The position numbers and the translations under genes are program-made. From Ascaris suum (Eukaryota; Nematoda; Chromadorea; Rhabditida; Ascarididae), in contig CM024170.1 of the NCBI GenBank assembly GCA_013433145.1, positions 12,623,866-12,687,865 of the forward strand: 64,000 nt of DNA, read 5' to 3'. The stretch's first letter is position 1. Every line of letters starts with the position of its first letter. Below are positions 37,152 through 50,700 of the stretch, piece after piece. A model generated the notes under the pieces. It was not told where the DNA came from and ran no database searches. It saw nothing but the letters and a program-made list of their open reading frames with translations.

Positions 37152-37216
37152 AGCAGGCACAGCTCCTCTCATTGGCAGGTAGAGCTCCTCTCATTAGCAG
37201 ATACGGCTCCTCTCAT
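37152..37216. repeat. Three tandem copies of a 22-bp unit
   Basis: Copies at 37,152, 37,174 and 37,196 share the core GCTCCTCTCAT and a variable AGCAG or GGCAG lead. This is a small minisatellite in intergenic DNA. Confidence 0.85.
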
Positions 37217-39083
37217 CAAACAGCTAAGGTTCATCTATACCTCGATCTGGTAATAGACATAAACTTATAGAGGCCAAAGATGTCGCAAAGAATTTTGGCC
37301 TCCGTTACCAAAATCTAATCCACCAGTGGAATTTTAAAACGATGTTGCATCACCCTCTACCACTTGCGCCTTTCTTTCTAAAGCATAAACTATATTGCTA
37401 TTCAAGAACTCATTGTTAACAAAAAATTACACGTTTCATTCCGTTAAAAGACCTATTAATTCTTCAATGAGCATTAAAGGATGCTATTCGAGTCATACAA
37501 CAAAGAAAAAAAAACCATAAAATTGAGAATCTTAAGGGAAAATACTATTGGCGTGAAATTAATCTACTTGGCGAATATTGAGCTTCAAAAAAATGGATGA
37601 AGCAGATACAATACGAATAAATTTGAGCTCATTCCTTCATTCTTTAACAAGTATAATTATTCCTTGCTAACAAATAATCTTATGAGAACAACTAATTATA
37701 TATGCAAAATCTAGAAAACCAATATTGCGCAGAGATCAAAAATCAAAATATAACCTATCATACAACACATAGATGCTTAATTTGTGTGTCACAAGTGTTA
37801 AACGAAACGATAATGCGACAAAAAAGGTAAGCTACTGCCTATTTGTTCTATTTCGATAAAGCAAGTAAATAAAGGAAAAATGAATTAGTAAATCGATAAA
37901 TTAATGAAGTCCTGGTACGGCGATTCTCAGAAAGGTAGCTTTCAATAAGACAACCCCTCCAGAATAAAGGGGGAGGGGCGGAGGGTGGACCACTTTGTCA
38001 TCCTATAAGATTTTAGTATGTGTGTTTATATTAATTCCTTTCCCCATCTGGCGCACTAAAAACGACCTCAGTATGCCTCGTCTTTCATAGGGTCATTCTG
38101 TGGAGGACGATGGATTTATTGTTTGCGGATAAAACTCTCTGAAAGAACTAATCGAAAGGAGCATATAATGAGAATAAAGAGTAAAGAATAAAAAACATGA
38201 TTTTTATAGGAATATATTTCAGAACTAGTAGTGAAATACGAAATCGTGCAATCGAATTGGCGAAATGCGTTGGCAAATAATGAACGCTAATAGAAACTAG
38301 AAATGAATATTCAAAAACACATTCAGCAGCCACTTTGACGCCCAATCGGATGAAAAGTTTATTAAGGAGTGTGAGTGAAGTGTGGCGCAGGGGGAGAGGG
38401 AGCGGGAAGGGGAAGGAGGATCGAAGAGGGAAGACGGATCGAAGGTAGAAGAAATTTCAAATACCATAACGGCGCATCAATGAAGAGTATGAAGCGAGTT
38501 ACTGATGTTGCAAGTACAACACAAACAGAATCGACCACGTGCTACCTTCAGAATGCCGACACCCATGAATGCATCACAAATATTTAATGAAGTTTACTTA
38601 GTCACGGAAAAAAGAATTCCTTTAATTGCTTCTGAGATTATATACGAGGCGATGGAAGGGGAGAGGGTTAACTGCTTCTCCCTTTTATCTCTTTTGTGCA
38701 TATAAGCCTAAACTAGCTCAACATATAAATGAATCTCCATACATACCGCCGTTCTATCGCTTAACCACAAATACAGATAAAGCAGCTATAGACTGAACCG
38801 AATACTCAGAATGACCACCACGTAGACTGAGGTGAATGTTCAAGCAAAACTATTTTCATAGACACACGATCCCGCTTGCAAATAAACAGAAAAACCAATA
38901 AGGCTAGTTCGTTAAGCCTGAAAATTTGCATAAGCGTTCTTGTGTAAAAATTTAGCCTCAATAGACATACAGCGTTATATCAATATGGCACTCAAAATCG
39001 CCAAAGCGTTTATGTAGACGTATTTACCTCATTTCTACTTTCATTTCTTCAAAATTTGCATATCGTTTGGCTAATTTTTTGGC

Positions 39084-39113
39084 GAAATCATCTCAGAAAT
39101 GTGAGATGATTTC
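39084..39113. repeat. Perfect 12-bp inverted repeat, 6-nt loop
   Basis: GAAATCATCTCA, loop GAAATG, then TGAGATGATTTC. The right arm runs into an A-rich tract. No adjacent gene is close enough to call it a regulatory element. Confidence 0.8.
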
Positions 39114-41490
39114 TCTAAAAAAAAGAAAAAAATTTATTGCGAGTGAAATAAATGAACAAAATTTAAGGTAAATTTTCATATAATATGCAAATTTGATGGC
39201 TATATTTGTGTCTGAAATGTTGACAACACTTTTCGAACATAAGGCATTTCTGCTCGAAGATTGCTAACAATGGCATATCCAATGTTCATAGGGAACATCT
39301 CTAAATAAAAGAGGGAAATACCCACCTTAGACTCTAATTAGGTTTAAAAAAAAGGAATTTGCACCGAGGTTACTGGCACTGCTATACAACAGGATGTTGC
39401 GATTTATATGAGGGATATGAATGAGGCGTACACAATGCTCAGTAAACCACATCAAGAAGGTTTCCCTTATCAAAACAATCAAGGCTACTCTCAAATATCG
39501 CAACGTTCAATAAATCAAAAATATTCCGAGAGGGGGGGGGGGGGTGAGAAAGGGGGGGAGAAGATCATTGCAAATACCAATAACGCTGAACCAAGAACCG
39601 AGAAAGATGTTGTTTGGAGAGAATACTTCACACAATATGTAACGACCCGAACTCCTTTCGGATCACCGGTTTCTGTCGAACACAACGAGAAAAACACCCC
39701 TTTATTGGTTAAACGCACGGCCGATGCACAACGACGCACGAAACTAAACTGCAAAGAGTGGGCAGTAGCAATTCTTGCATATCCTTACACATAGTATCAA
39801 AGCGACATTTCGAAGAGCATTTAAAAATGCAAACTATTCTACGATCATAGTTAAGCGACCGCTTGATAACCATAATGGAGCTGCGTAACGATCAAAATCG
39901 TTGCAAATAGCCTCCTATCTCTCTTCTTTCATCGCTTATTTTTCTCAACCAATGAAAGTATACTTCTGAATGATACCAATAGAAAAAATAATGCGTCAGT
40001 TTAAAGTTGAAGAAATGAAAGTTTCTAGTTGAGTTTCACGATCGGATGAGAGTTAGACAGAGAAACAATTCATGAAACATTATGTGAGTTTTATTATAAG
40101 ATCAAAAATAACAGAGAATAATATGAAACTTCACGAGTATACTTGGGAATACTTAGCAATAGAATATATTATTTGCATAAAATGGCAAAAATGTGATAAT
40201 TAGCCGTCATATATTTCCTCAGACCAACAAAAAAAAAAATTCATTTATGCCTGGAAAGAGAGGAATAAAATGCATGAATAATGACTATACATATCCGCTA
40301 AGAATTATAAAAGAGTCTCGCTTATGTTTATATCGAAAAAAATTCACCCTCAGCTGATCATGTAATTGCAAATCCTTAAAGCAACACCCGCATTTATGGC
40401 TGTGCACAAGAATGTGGTAAGTTCTCCCCAGTGGAGCCCAGGTCGGCACTTATCGAACAAGAAACTGGCGTTTTTAAGCACCGTTAACATATTTCGGTGC
40501 AAAATGCGTGAATTCCCCCGCAAATTTATACCAACTTTTGGGTATGTTAAGGTAAGGCACCTAATGAAACCAGCGGACATCTGGTTCGAAGGAACTGTTT
40601 GTAAGTAGGTTTCATTTGAAGTAGAAACTCTTCCGCAAAACTATTCTCTAAGCGTTCATATCGTTCATTCCTATATCTGTGGTGTTTGATTTTCGCATAC
40701 GTGCATAAATTAACGACCGATCTTTTTTGATCAAATGATACTTCTTATAATCTCTATGACCGTGATTACCTCCATTTTGTATACGAAATTGTCTTGCTCA
40801 CATTTGAATTGATGTTGGTGTTGATCTCTCCCCACGTGAATTATGATTTACCCCAGGCGGTGTAGCCGAAGACATAAATAGGCTGCGGTCTTGCTTGCTG
40901 AACGGTGTGTATGTGCTTTTTTATCGTCACGTGGGACTGACTGATTAAACAAGCTGGTTACTTCCGTGAGGTCCTTCACATGCCAGAAACGGTCACCGCA
41001 TATGTGCACAAATTAGCCTCTTAAACTCAATCAATGAACGCCGAAGCCTAGATGGCTCATAGCACAATTATTTACTTATTACGCCTCACCCTCTCTTCCT
41101 CCCTATTCATAGTATATTATCGAGCAATATTCATAATGCCTATGATGTATTTGTTATTCCACCTAGTTAATCAATTTATTTACTTTAATCGAGAAAGCAT
41201 TCATTACGCATAGATGTCTCTTCATGTTGCTGCCATTCCTGCTTTGATCAACTCACTAAAAACGATATGAGGAAGACATGAAAGCAAGACTGATTTTTAA
41301 GGCCGAATGACTTCAACGGGATTCCGCAAATTCCGAACTTTTCTTCTGCGGAATGGGAGCTTAATGTTGGCGGTGAGAGGAGAGGAGTGATGCAATGGTG
41401 CGGTTATGTTAGTGTTGACGATATGACGAACATATGTGACAATATGCAGTGTTCCCAACCGTAAAATCCGACGTGAAAACAACAATTCAG

Positions 41491-41630
41491 TATGCACTTC
41501 TTATCTATTTCGTATTCCTCATTTCGACTACCACCCGGACAACGAGCACCGACAGTTCGATCGAACATACTCAATGAAACATCCAAACGCATACCAACAT
41601 ACCGGTCGCCGCTAGTATTAGTTAATGCGG
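41491..41630 (+). other. Possible plus-strand exon, unidentified
   Basis: A good acceptor (AACAATTCAG) and a good donor (GCG then GTAAGA) bracket 140 bp. One frame is open throughout and includes FRLPPGQRAPTVRSNILNET. However, the opposite strand over the same bases is also open and protein-like (GDRYVGMRLDVSLSMFDRTV), so the coding strand is ambiguous. A further plus-strand donor (GTG then GTAAGT) at about 40,417 could belong to the same gene. No family recognised. Confidence 0.2.
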
Positions 41631-43530
41631 TAAGATTAAACGACCGCTTTGTCACACGACTCTATACTGACCCCTATCCCCCCTCCCACCTTCATCTCTC
41701 CTCCCTCTTGCCATAGAACTTGCCAACAAATAATAGCTAGGTGAAAAACCATTTGAGAGGGACTTTGCAGAAATGAAGATAACGTTTATGAAAACGATGT
41801 AAACAAGTGACGGACATCGCTTTTAAGACACAGAAGAAAGCAATAACAAAAGAGCCGACAAGATGGCGTATCACTCACACACGGCAGCATAAAATGTGTG
41901 CAGATGTATCACATAAAACGACATTCACTTCACTTATCGATTACACCCAATTCCGTTCAAACTCTCTCCCTATTCCCCTGGCAGGGCATAATGGGTAGTA
42001 CTCAATCATGGCAGGTGGATCCTTGCCTATCCATGTCACGAAACACCAGGCAGCGAAATGCTTTGAGAAGCTTCAATTGCTGAGCGCAGCCTTGAAGTAA
42101 CATTTTATATAAGTAAGCAATTTAATACCGAACATAGCCCTCCAACAGGCTACAAGTATTCAAAGATATCTATGTGCTTGACAGTTCACCAGATTTTATG
42201 ATGCGAGATTAGGACAACGACTTTCCTTTGATGTTCACATCGTGGTCGCATTACACCTACGACATACTTCATATCCAACCATCCATTATTTCCGGCTCCT
42301 ATGAGACAACATGTTAGAATCAACGAAAAACCGCTGAAAATTTCACAAAGAGGTGTAGTGACAATCATCAATTCTGATGAGATGCAATAAAATCCTCTAG
42401 GTGGTTCAATATACAAAAAGTGGCCGACAAACAGATAGCAAAGAGTCCCTCTTATCATCAAAATCGGTTTAGTGGGGCATCGCTAAAATTTATGCAAATA
42501 TCCGACAATGTTCGCAAATAACTGAACCGAACAAATGGGGAAAAATCAATGTTATGCTGAAAAAAAAAAAGCAAACAAAGGAAAAAACATCGAAATATTT
42601 CATCTGAGGGATGCAATCACCGAGATTATAAAAGAAAACAAGCAAAATAACAACGAATATATATCAAATGATGCAACCATAGCATACACTGCCTAATTTT
42701 ACTTGAACGAAAATCTCACGAATTAAATTCACGTAAGCGGCACTCATTTGTGATCGAAATACACAACAATACCACAAAAAATCGCTCTCAAGACATCTTC
42801 ATAAACAATGCACTTCGGCCATAGCATGTTCTATTCATTAATCGACTTTAAAATGCATCGAAATTATTGCCAACTTTGTGACAATTTAACCGATATTCGA
42901 GTCAGGCCGCGTATAGTAAAACTTCTAACGGTTCATTCCTATTCTTCTCTGTATATCGGAAATCATCGACATTTTCTGCAATAATTCCTAGTAGTAAAAA
43001 ATTTCTGACAACTCAAATGCCTTTTGTGGAGCTCGAGCAAACACAAAATTCAAAAACCATCGATAAAAATTTTGGGAGGGAGGATTAGGAGAGAAGATGA
43101 CTGTCGGCTGGAAATAAATCCCTAAAGCGCAGAATCTCGTCGGAAGACTTTTACAAACCACGAAATAGTGTTCGCATTTACAGATCTACCCGCTAATACT
43201 GACGACCCAGGTATATGCATATACGCGTATTTTGCGTATTTGCATGTGTGTATGCGTATAAGTGACTGCGTATATTTTCGGACCGACTATTTGTACGTCA
43301 TTATGGGATTCGACCTGGCAATGACCTACGTTTTGATAGCCAAACGGGTAGGCATGAAAGTGCCTCTGAGCATTTCGATTTTGTTGAATCCTTTTACTTT
43401 CAATAAATCCCTAATAACTGAAATCCGGATGAGTGCAAGGAAGAACGGGATCTCCAGCAATCCTATCCTACCGATGCGCCGTTTCCCCCACGGGAACACA
43501 ATATGGCCTTGCATCGTCATTCCTGCTCAC

Positions 43531-43603
43531 CTCCACATGGATCACCGTCCCAAGCAGGATGAGCGCAATTCCGCTTCTTCAAGAGCAATCCCCGTCTTTC
43601 GCA
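43531..43603 (-). other. Possible exon encoding half of a thrombospondin type-1-like repeat
   Basis: On the minus strand a TTTTTCAAG acceptor and a GTGAGC donor bracket 73 bp, whose frame reads CERRGLLLKKRN, then CAHPAWDGDPCG. The Cys, Gly, basic cluster, Arg-x-Cys, Pro and Gly-x-x-Cys-Gly spacing resembles the second half of a TSP1 domain, with one residue more than usual between the first two cysteines. TSP1 domains occur in secreted and cell-surface proteins. I did not find phase-matching neighbours that complete the domain, so this may be an isolated exon of a gene whose other exons I missed, or chance. Confidence 0.3.
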
Positions 43604-44779
43604 CTTGAAAAAGGGATCGGAAGCATATCTACTTTATACATAAAACGGCAAATTGTTATTTGTATTTGTTCGTTACTGAAGTGCTGCAAGGAATCGTTCC
43701 TGCAAATGAGCATAAATGTGGAAATCGAATATCGACAGTGGTGTGGTTACCTTATGAAGATTGCTGACAGCTAGAACGTTCAATAAATACCTTTTTTTTA
43801 TTCTTCATATCTATGTCACCACTTCTCTTCGATTAAAAAAAGTCAATAATAGTAATACTAATAATAATAAGTGCAACCGGTTTCATTTCATATATTCTAG
43901 AAGTTTCTCATACGAGCACATCGTTTCACAACTCACATCTTATCGAATATTGATAAAAAATTAATCTATTTAATAAAATGCGATGATATGTTTCCTTTTA
44001 TTAAAAAATAGTTGAATAAAGTTTCATGAACAAGAGAAGTGGAAAGACTTCGGCGACAAAGTACAGTGGATAGGTTTGTGTTCAATCACCTCTGGCACAT
44101 TAGCAGTATATAACAAACTCGTTCATAACTTACAGAGCGACTACCCACAAACAAAACGATGCTAACAGTATGAAAAAAATCACTTGCTATCACAGACGCT
44201 TCCTCTTCACCTCTATTCACCGATTTATTAAGAAGATCCAACCGATAGGTCCCTCCCTCCCATCCGCCACTAAGCATAAGATTTTCCGCATATTACGCAA
44301 TGATAATGACCAGACAATATCTAAACGTCGGTATTTCTTTTCCAGGTTCTTAATCATAAGTTATCATTTTTTTCGCTCTTGAATGCAGCTAAATAAGGCA
44401 ACAGCCATGAAAATGAACGCAGATAACGATTCCTGCAAACTTCTCAACAATTCCCACAATCCTAGAATTTCAGACAGATTTGGAAGGAACCAATAGCTGA
44501 GAATTTTGAAGGAAAGTACCCGAAGAAGACAGTAATCATAAAACGGCAAAATTCGACCGCAAATTAATTGTTGCAAAAACTGTGGATGCCAAGGAAGGGA
44601 AAAGGTGTTCAAGTGCAAACTAAGGAATCAAATTCTTTCCTTGCTGAGTCTCTTTTTTGAAAGTAGTGCACGTATTACCCACCATAATACTTGCAATTGT
44701 TAATATGAAATCTCAAAATTTTCTTCACGAAATAATTTGAGACGAGGTTCCCTATAAGGACCTGCTGCTATCGTAGGCA
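43604..44779. other. 3' flank of NAA25, no gene seen
   Basis: AT-rich sequence just downstream of the NAA25 stop codon; it must include the 3' untranslated region. No perfect AATAAA close to the stop on the minus strand was found by eye, and no further gene was recognised. Confidence 0.4.
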
Positions 44780-47700
44780 TCAAGCCCAAGGAGGATTCAG
44801 CACGCGATCCACCGTTTCCCGCATATCGGATAAAGAACCCGCATAGGACGCGACGATTGCCGAGTCAACGTTCGCCTTCTGTGACAGCAGAATTCTAGTG
44901 AACTCCTGAAAATGCCAGCTACTAGAGATGTCATTGCGCTAGCGCCTTTGTCGTCAATCAAAAAGGCTCAATAATGTGCTTAAAGAAAAAACACCACAGC
45001 GGAATTGTGTACTCCAACCAAGGTCAAATTGTAATCACTCCCTGATACGTCAAGCTAGCCTTTATACTCTACCATTAACAGATGAACATAAAAACTGCCA
45101 GCCACTACTCCCAGCGAATATGCACCATATTGGTTTTTAGCATAAATTCAGCCTCACCAACCTAACAACGATCAATGACGAGAACTCAATATTTGAATTT
45201 ACGTTTCATCGAAGATCATTACTGAAACTGTGAGGTGAAATTGAGTATCATTGTGCTCGAAAAGTTCTTCAGTGACCGGAATGAAGCAAAAAAAAATTTC
45301 CAAATTTTCTTCAGAGTCCTTTTGAAAGCCCCAGAATCTCGCGTAAACAGCAAAACTTCCTATTCCATGTCATGCTCACCTGTGAGCGTTGAACGACGGT
45401 TTCCAGAAATTCGTTGCTTTAGATAGATGAGAGGGAAAGAGATGGGAAGGTAATGGGGAATTGTCTATGAAACAGCTAAACAGCATACTATCTTCACCCT
45501 TCCAGTATTAACCGGCACCCTATCTGATCTCCCTCTCAAGAACACCGACATCATCTAAGATCGTTTTGAACAAACTCCTCCATAGTACAACATGTAACGT
45601 CAGTCATTATGGAGACTTCTGAGACAAGCAGGAAGGAAGCTAGATGCCCAACAGTGTATCAACGATCGCCAAACCGACATGAGACTCCTCGAGCAAATTT
45701 TTGCTGGTAGGCAAGCATCAAATCATGCTTTGAACAAACATCCTCCACAAGCGGTATTCAAGCAAATTATTGGCAAAAGACCACACTACAGGTGGGAACT
45801 TATCACAAGGCCGACAGGTCGAGACGTGAATACTAGGTAACACATGTTGTTCTTCCAATGTTTAAATGATAAGGTGTCAGCAAAGATTCATAAGCCAGTG
45901 GCTTCTTTTACATCAGCTAACAATACTTTCGATTCTTTAATGAAAAAGATTAGCAAAGATTAATGAAAAATTAAGCGAACCTCAGTGTTGTGCTCCGAAA
46001 TATCAGGGATGAGATCGTCGGCGTTTAATGCATTCTGACACTCGATTAAGAGCTCATCGACTGCTCTAACCCCTCTATGAATAGATGCACGCACTTCATT
46101 CATTCGCAACAATGCCGTATGTTTCCGTGCACCCTGTAACTCGTTTTTATGCTTCAGATGCCGTTAACTCTACAGATGCGTATCTTTAAGGTGCTCCTTG
46201 TTAAGTAACCAACCAAAAAACATCGACGACTGCTTCAATCAATCCGCAGCCGATATCACCGGCTAATGTTGTTGGTAATATGCCATCTAGAAATCGTTGA
46301 ACTAAAAGATGGAAGTAAAGAAGGCATTCTAAAATAATGCTGAAAAAAATCAAGTTGACAGCTTATGTTGTATTTACCTATTTGTCTGTATTATATTTAG
46401 TTGTTGTACTTATCCCAGTTATCACGTATTATAAGCAGCTGACGCTACCTAACAAGCATGCTATCATCAACCAATCGGACTATTTATCAAACTGCAGTTG
46501 GAGGTACTATAAAATAATGGAATTATTGAGAAAAATACAACATAACATACATACAATGACGAAGAGACAGCAACTATTGTAGATCCATTCTGCAAGGCGA
46601 GGAAACAAAAGCCAACTCAAACGTGACTATTCCGCATACACCTCTTCGTGAAGGATGTCACCTCTTATCTCCTTATCGTCAACAAAACTCACCCGCACAA
46701 TATTCGGCTTTCCCTGGTCCACTTCCTTTCATCAACAATCACCTTCAAATGTCTACAACCTCTTCAGTAGTTAATGGACCAATGTAGAGTATCTATGATA
46801 GACAAAATCGTGGATTATATTCAACAAATCTCCCAACAATAGCTTCATTGGCTTCTGGGTAGGGATAAACGGACAAACGAACAGACACAGATATAGAAAT
46901 TCGCAAGAGCACGACGCTGCCAGAATGCCCTTTGCAGAGCAAATCGCAGTAGCAGATAAAAAATTACTGCGCAAGCATGGTTACCTTTGATGCACCTTTC
47001 TTGTTCCTATGCACACCAGACGTGGCAATAACACCTTCGAGTCGCCTTTCAATTAGCTTTACGGCGATCGAGGCGAGTGCAAACGTATGCAATGCGAAGC
47101 TGCAGTGGCGTATTCGTATATGCATCCTCAATGGGCCTGGTGGTGGCAAATCTCCTTCAGCAACTCCTAAAATCAACCATTCCACCCAACAATCAAGCGT
47201 CTCCCCCATAGCCAACAAAACATTGCAACATTTTTGGCTTAAAAAGAGCAATGAAAGAGGTCAAAGGAAGTTAGAGCACCAGCGAAGACGAACATATGAA
47301 AAGCGCACCTCCTGACCTCGTGACTACTTTTCAATCCTTCTGCTATCCGTTCGTACTTCGCTGACGGCCCGCTAGTACAATCCTTAATTCCTTTCCACTC
47401 ACTAGCAACGTTGTGGGATACTTACCCCTTCTATAGATCATCTTCTAGAATATTTTGTAAACAATGTCAGTGATCTATATTCAGCTCAACTAATAAATCT
47501 CCCTGAAATATTTATCCCTCTCACAGTGAAAATTCGAACATCAATTTGTGCGCACCTGTCTATTGCACTAATTATACTTGCTAATCAATCACTCTTTCCC
47601 CTAAAAACATTCAACAAAGTACTATGTGCAACAAATCTAAATCCCCCTCAAATATTTCTTTTGCGCAAATAAACGAAATATGATTAAACGAAAAGATGCT

Positions 47701-50700
47701 AAATTATCGAAAGACACAATAATCAGAAGAAATTTGCATTCGAGTCATAATAAATCAAACGACTATTCAATACAAATTTTAATAAGGACTAACTTGTAAC
47801 TAATTCTTGAATGACACTCACATCCGGCAACTCATCCTCCAACTTCTCGTCCATTGCTACAATACCCTGCAATTTTCAACATCGACTTGTTGGCTTGTCG
47901 AAGTATATATATGTAACTCAAATTACAGTTGGCCAGTCACTCATACTCAAGGAATCGACCAATCAGCAAGTGATATGACAAGCTATCAGGATAAATGCCT
48001 TCTATGAATCTCAACCACTTGCAAAAATGTTCAAAGAAACGATGAAACAATCCCACTAAACTGTTCTCCCCGGTAGTTCGCAACTACGTAATTCTCAATT
48101 TTAAAAATAAATTTACATTTTTCTGCATTTGCTCGCTGAAACTACATTCATTATTTTTCACCGTGTAACAATTTCCGCATAATTTCAGGTTCGTTTAAGG
48201 TGCTCGTCCAATCAGTTTGGAGAGATAAATTTAAACAAACGGCAGTTGGCAAACTTTGCAAACAAATCTGAAAGGAAGAAAAATACTAACTGCTATCCGT
48301 CAAAATATTAAAAACTCATCCCAAGCAATTATGCGCATTGATCATCATACAAATTTAGTATGCAAAATACGCTCTCAAGGATATTCTTGAATATTTCCCA
48401 TTTACGCGTCCCTTCTTCCAAACTCTTCCAGAGATCGTAAGCCCCAAATCTTCCATAAAAATCTTCCACACAAAAATCCTCCATGCACTTCTTCCATGAA
48501 AGCCAGGTCTACGAACCATCCCTCAGATCTAGAAATCATTTCGGAGAAAAAATATACAGGAAAATCTACTTCAGTAACGATGTTTGCAGGGAATAACAAC
48601 ATACAATCGCAACCATTCATTACGGCTCTCGAAATTTGCCTACATACTGCATTTATAGTACATGCTAACCAAGTTACGAATCCTAGGCCAACTTCAAAGG
48701 GCAATCCACTATGGTTTCGCTAATTCCGACCGATATATGCTCTCGACGATTTTTTTTTGCAGAGATGAAGCTATCGATTGGTTTTTCAACATCTCATATA
48801 AAGTAATGCAGATTCCGAATTCCGCCCTCAACTGAAAGCTGTGCGGAAACTCTAACAATCACTTCAATATATGATCCATAAACGAGTTACAAGATGATTC
48901 TGTAGTGTTGCGTGCACTCTAGTAATAACTTCTTTTGTGTGGCACGATTCTAGCTGTTAAGGAAAGCGTTTGGTGAAAGGTGTTGTTAACAGGGAAATCG
49001 CATTGGTGCAACATATCAGGTGCGACAATAATGATGAAGCCACTTGCCGGCCAAGAAAGGGGGGGAAGGAAGGTGTGGTAAGCGTGCGCAGGTAGCCTTA
49101 TAAGCAAGGAAATGTAGCCTTATAGAGTGCTGTTGTTGGAGCTCCTTAATGTCTAAAAAACGCAGTCCTGCACGGATTGCTGCTTGAAATATTTGGTGCT
49201 CAAAGAAGAAAAGAAGGGGAGCGGGGGAGGGGGGAAGGGGAAAGCGGGAAGGGGAGCGGGGGGAAGGGGAAAGCGTACCGTTATATAAATATTAACGAAG
49301 GGGAGCGGGGGGAAGCGTACCGTTATATAAATATTAACGTACCGTTAATAAATAAACAATAACAGTTTTAGTTCAAGTTATGCACCAACCTCAGAGTTCG
49401 TATTTTCAATTATCTTCATCAATTTGATCGCAGATGAAAGAAGTGCATCGATGAGAGGAATATGAGCGCCGCTCACAAAATTACCCACAAATACCGGCGG
49501 TGGTGATTGTAAAAGTTCGGGCTGAAAAAAATATCACTTTTTAATTCGAGTATTATAAATTAAATTATCGCAATGTACTAAGAAATTCACCGTAACGGGT
49601 CACAAGTAAAAGTTATCTAATCATGCTCAGAACCCCACTAACAATAATTTGCCGTAATGGTACTAAATACTCCCAATAATCCTAGTGCATTTAAGACTGG
49701 GACGGTGATTGAATACGACCCCCACCTTCTTACCTTTTGAACAGTCATTACTACTCTAAAGTACTACAATTGAATCGGACCATAACCTCAATAAATGAAC
49801 GCAACAGTTTTCGAACCCTCCATTCAGCACAAGAGTGACCACTGAAAGGCTGATATTCACATTTAAACTAGCATAACAGAACTGCACGATAAAATAAATG
49901 CGATCAGTATCCTGTCTTATTTCTCTGCAGCACCTCAAGAAAACATAAGCTTACTTCAATACGAATCTATCATGAAAACTTGCCCAAAACATCAAATCTG
50001 GACGAGCACCCCTCCAACTCCCCTCGATACCAATCACACAGACGATCGGCAGTCCTTAAATTAATTTTCGATGCCCCTCTTCCCCTTGACAAAAAGAATA
50101 AACATTTGAATATTCAACAAGCGTAAAACGGTTGCAATTAAAAATAAAAAAACAACTATCATAAAAGTAGAATATAACTTCCAACACCATATAAGCGAAA
50201 AACGAGCAGAATTACAAATAACCTGAGGAATAGAATCAGCATAGGCGTGTTGGCAATGATCACGATGCTTCCTCAACTGTGTTAACAACGAGGTCATATG
50301 TGTGGATGTACTCTTTGCTGCTGCAATACTCGCAACACATTTCAGCAGTAAATCACGTAATTTCATCGAATCTACCTGAAATATACTAATTTCACATGGA
50401 GTAGCTATTATAATAAAGTATTGACAAATAACGCAACACTTCCCTCTACTCCCTTCCATAATCTTCTCTTGATGTCGGGATGCTTTCTGCCCTCTTTTTT
50501 CTCGATTTTTTCACCTCTAATTTCATCATTTCGATATGCAAATATAACAATTACGTACATAAATGACTGAAACGGAATTTTAAAAAAACATAAAGATGAA
50601 CCTGTTCAAAATATGAACGCTGTTTTACTTCTTCAATCAACTTCGATGGATTACCGCTATTGAGCGACGGAATCACGTTAAAATCTCGATTATCTTCCAC

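Larger units (their letters stand above)
36561..43530. other. Intergenic region with weak exon candidates
   Basis: No gene can be assembled. Contents noted: a 22-bp triplicate at 37,152, a hairpin at 39,084, a 13-base G run at 39,532, and possible exons near 40,390 and 41,491 that are treated separately. The rest is AT-rich DNA without recognisable coding sequence. Confidence 0.4.

Noticed and set aside
39408..39794. 128-codon plus-strand open frame
   Set aside because: It includes a G homopolymer translated as a glycine run, has no recognisable domain and no neighbouring splice structure; it is probably chance.
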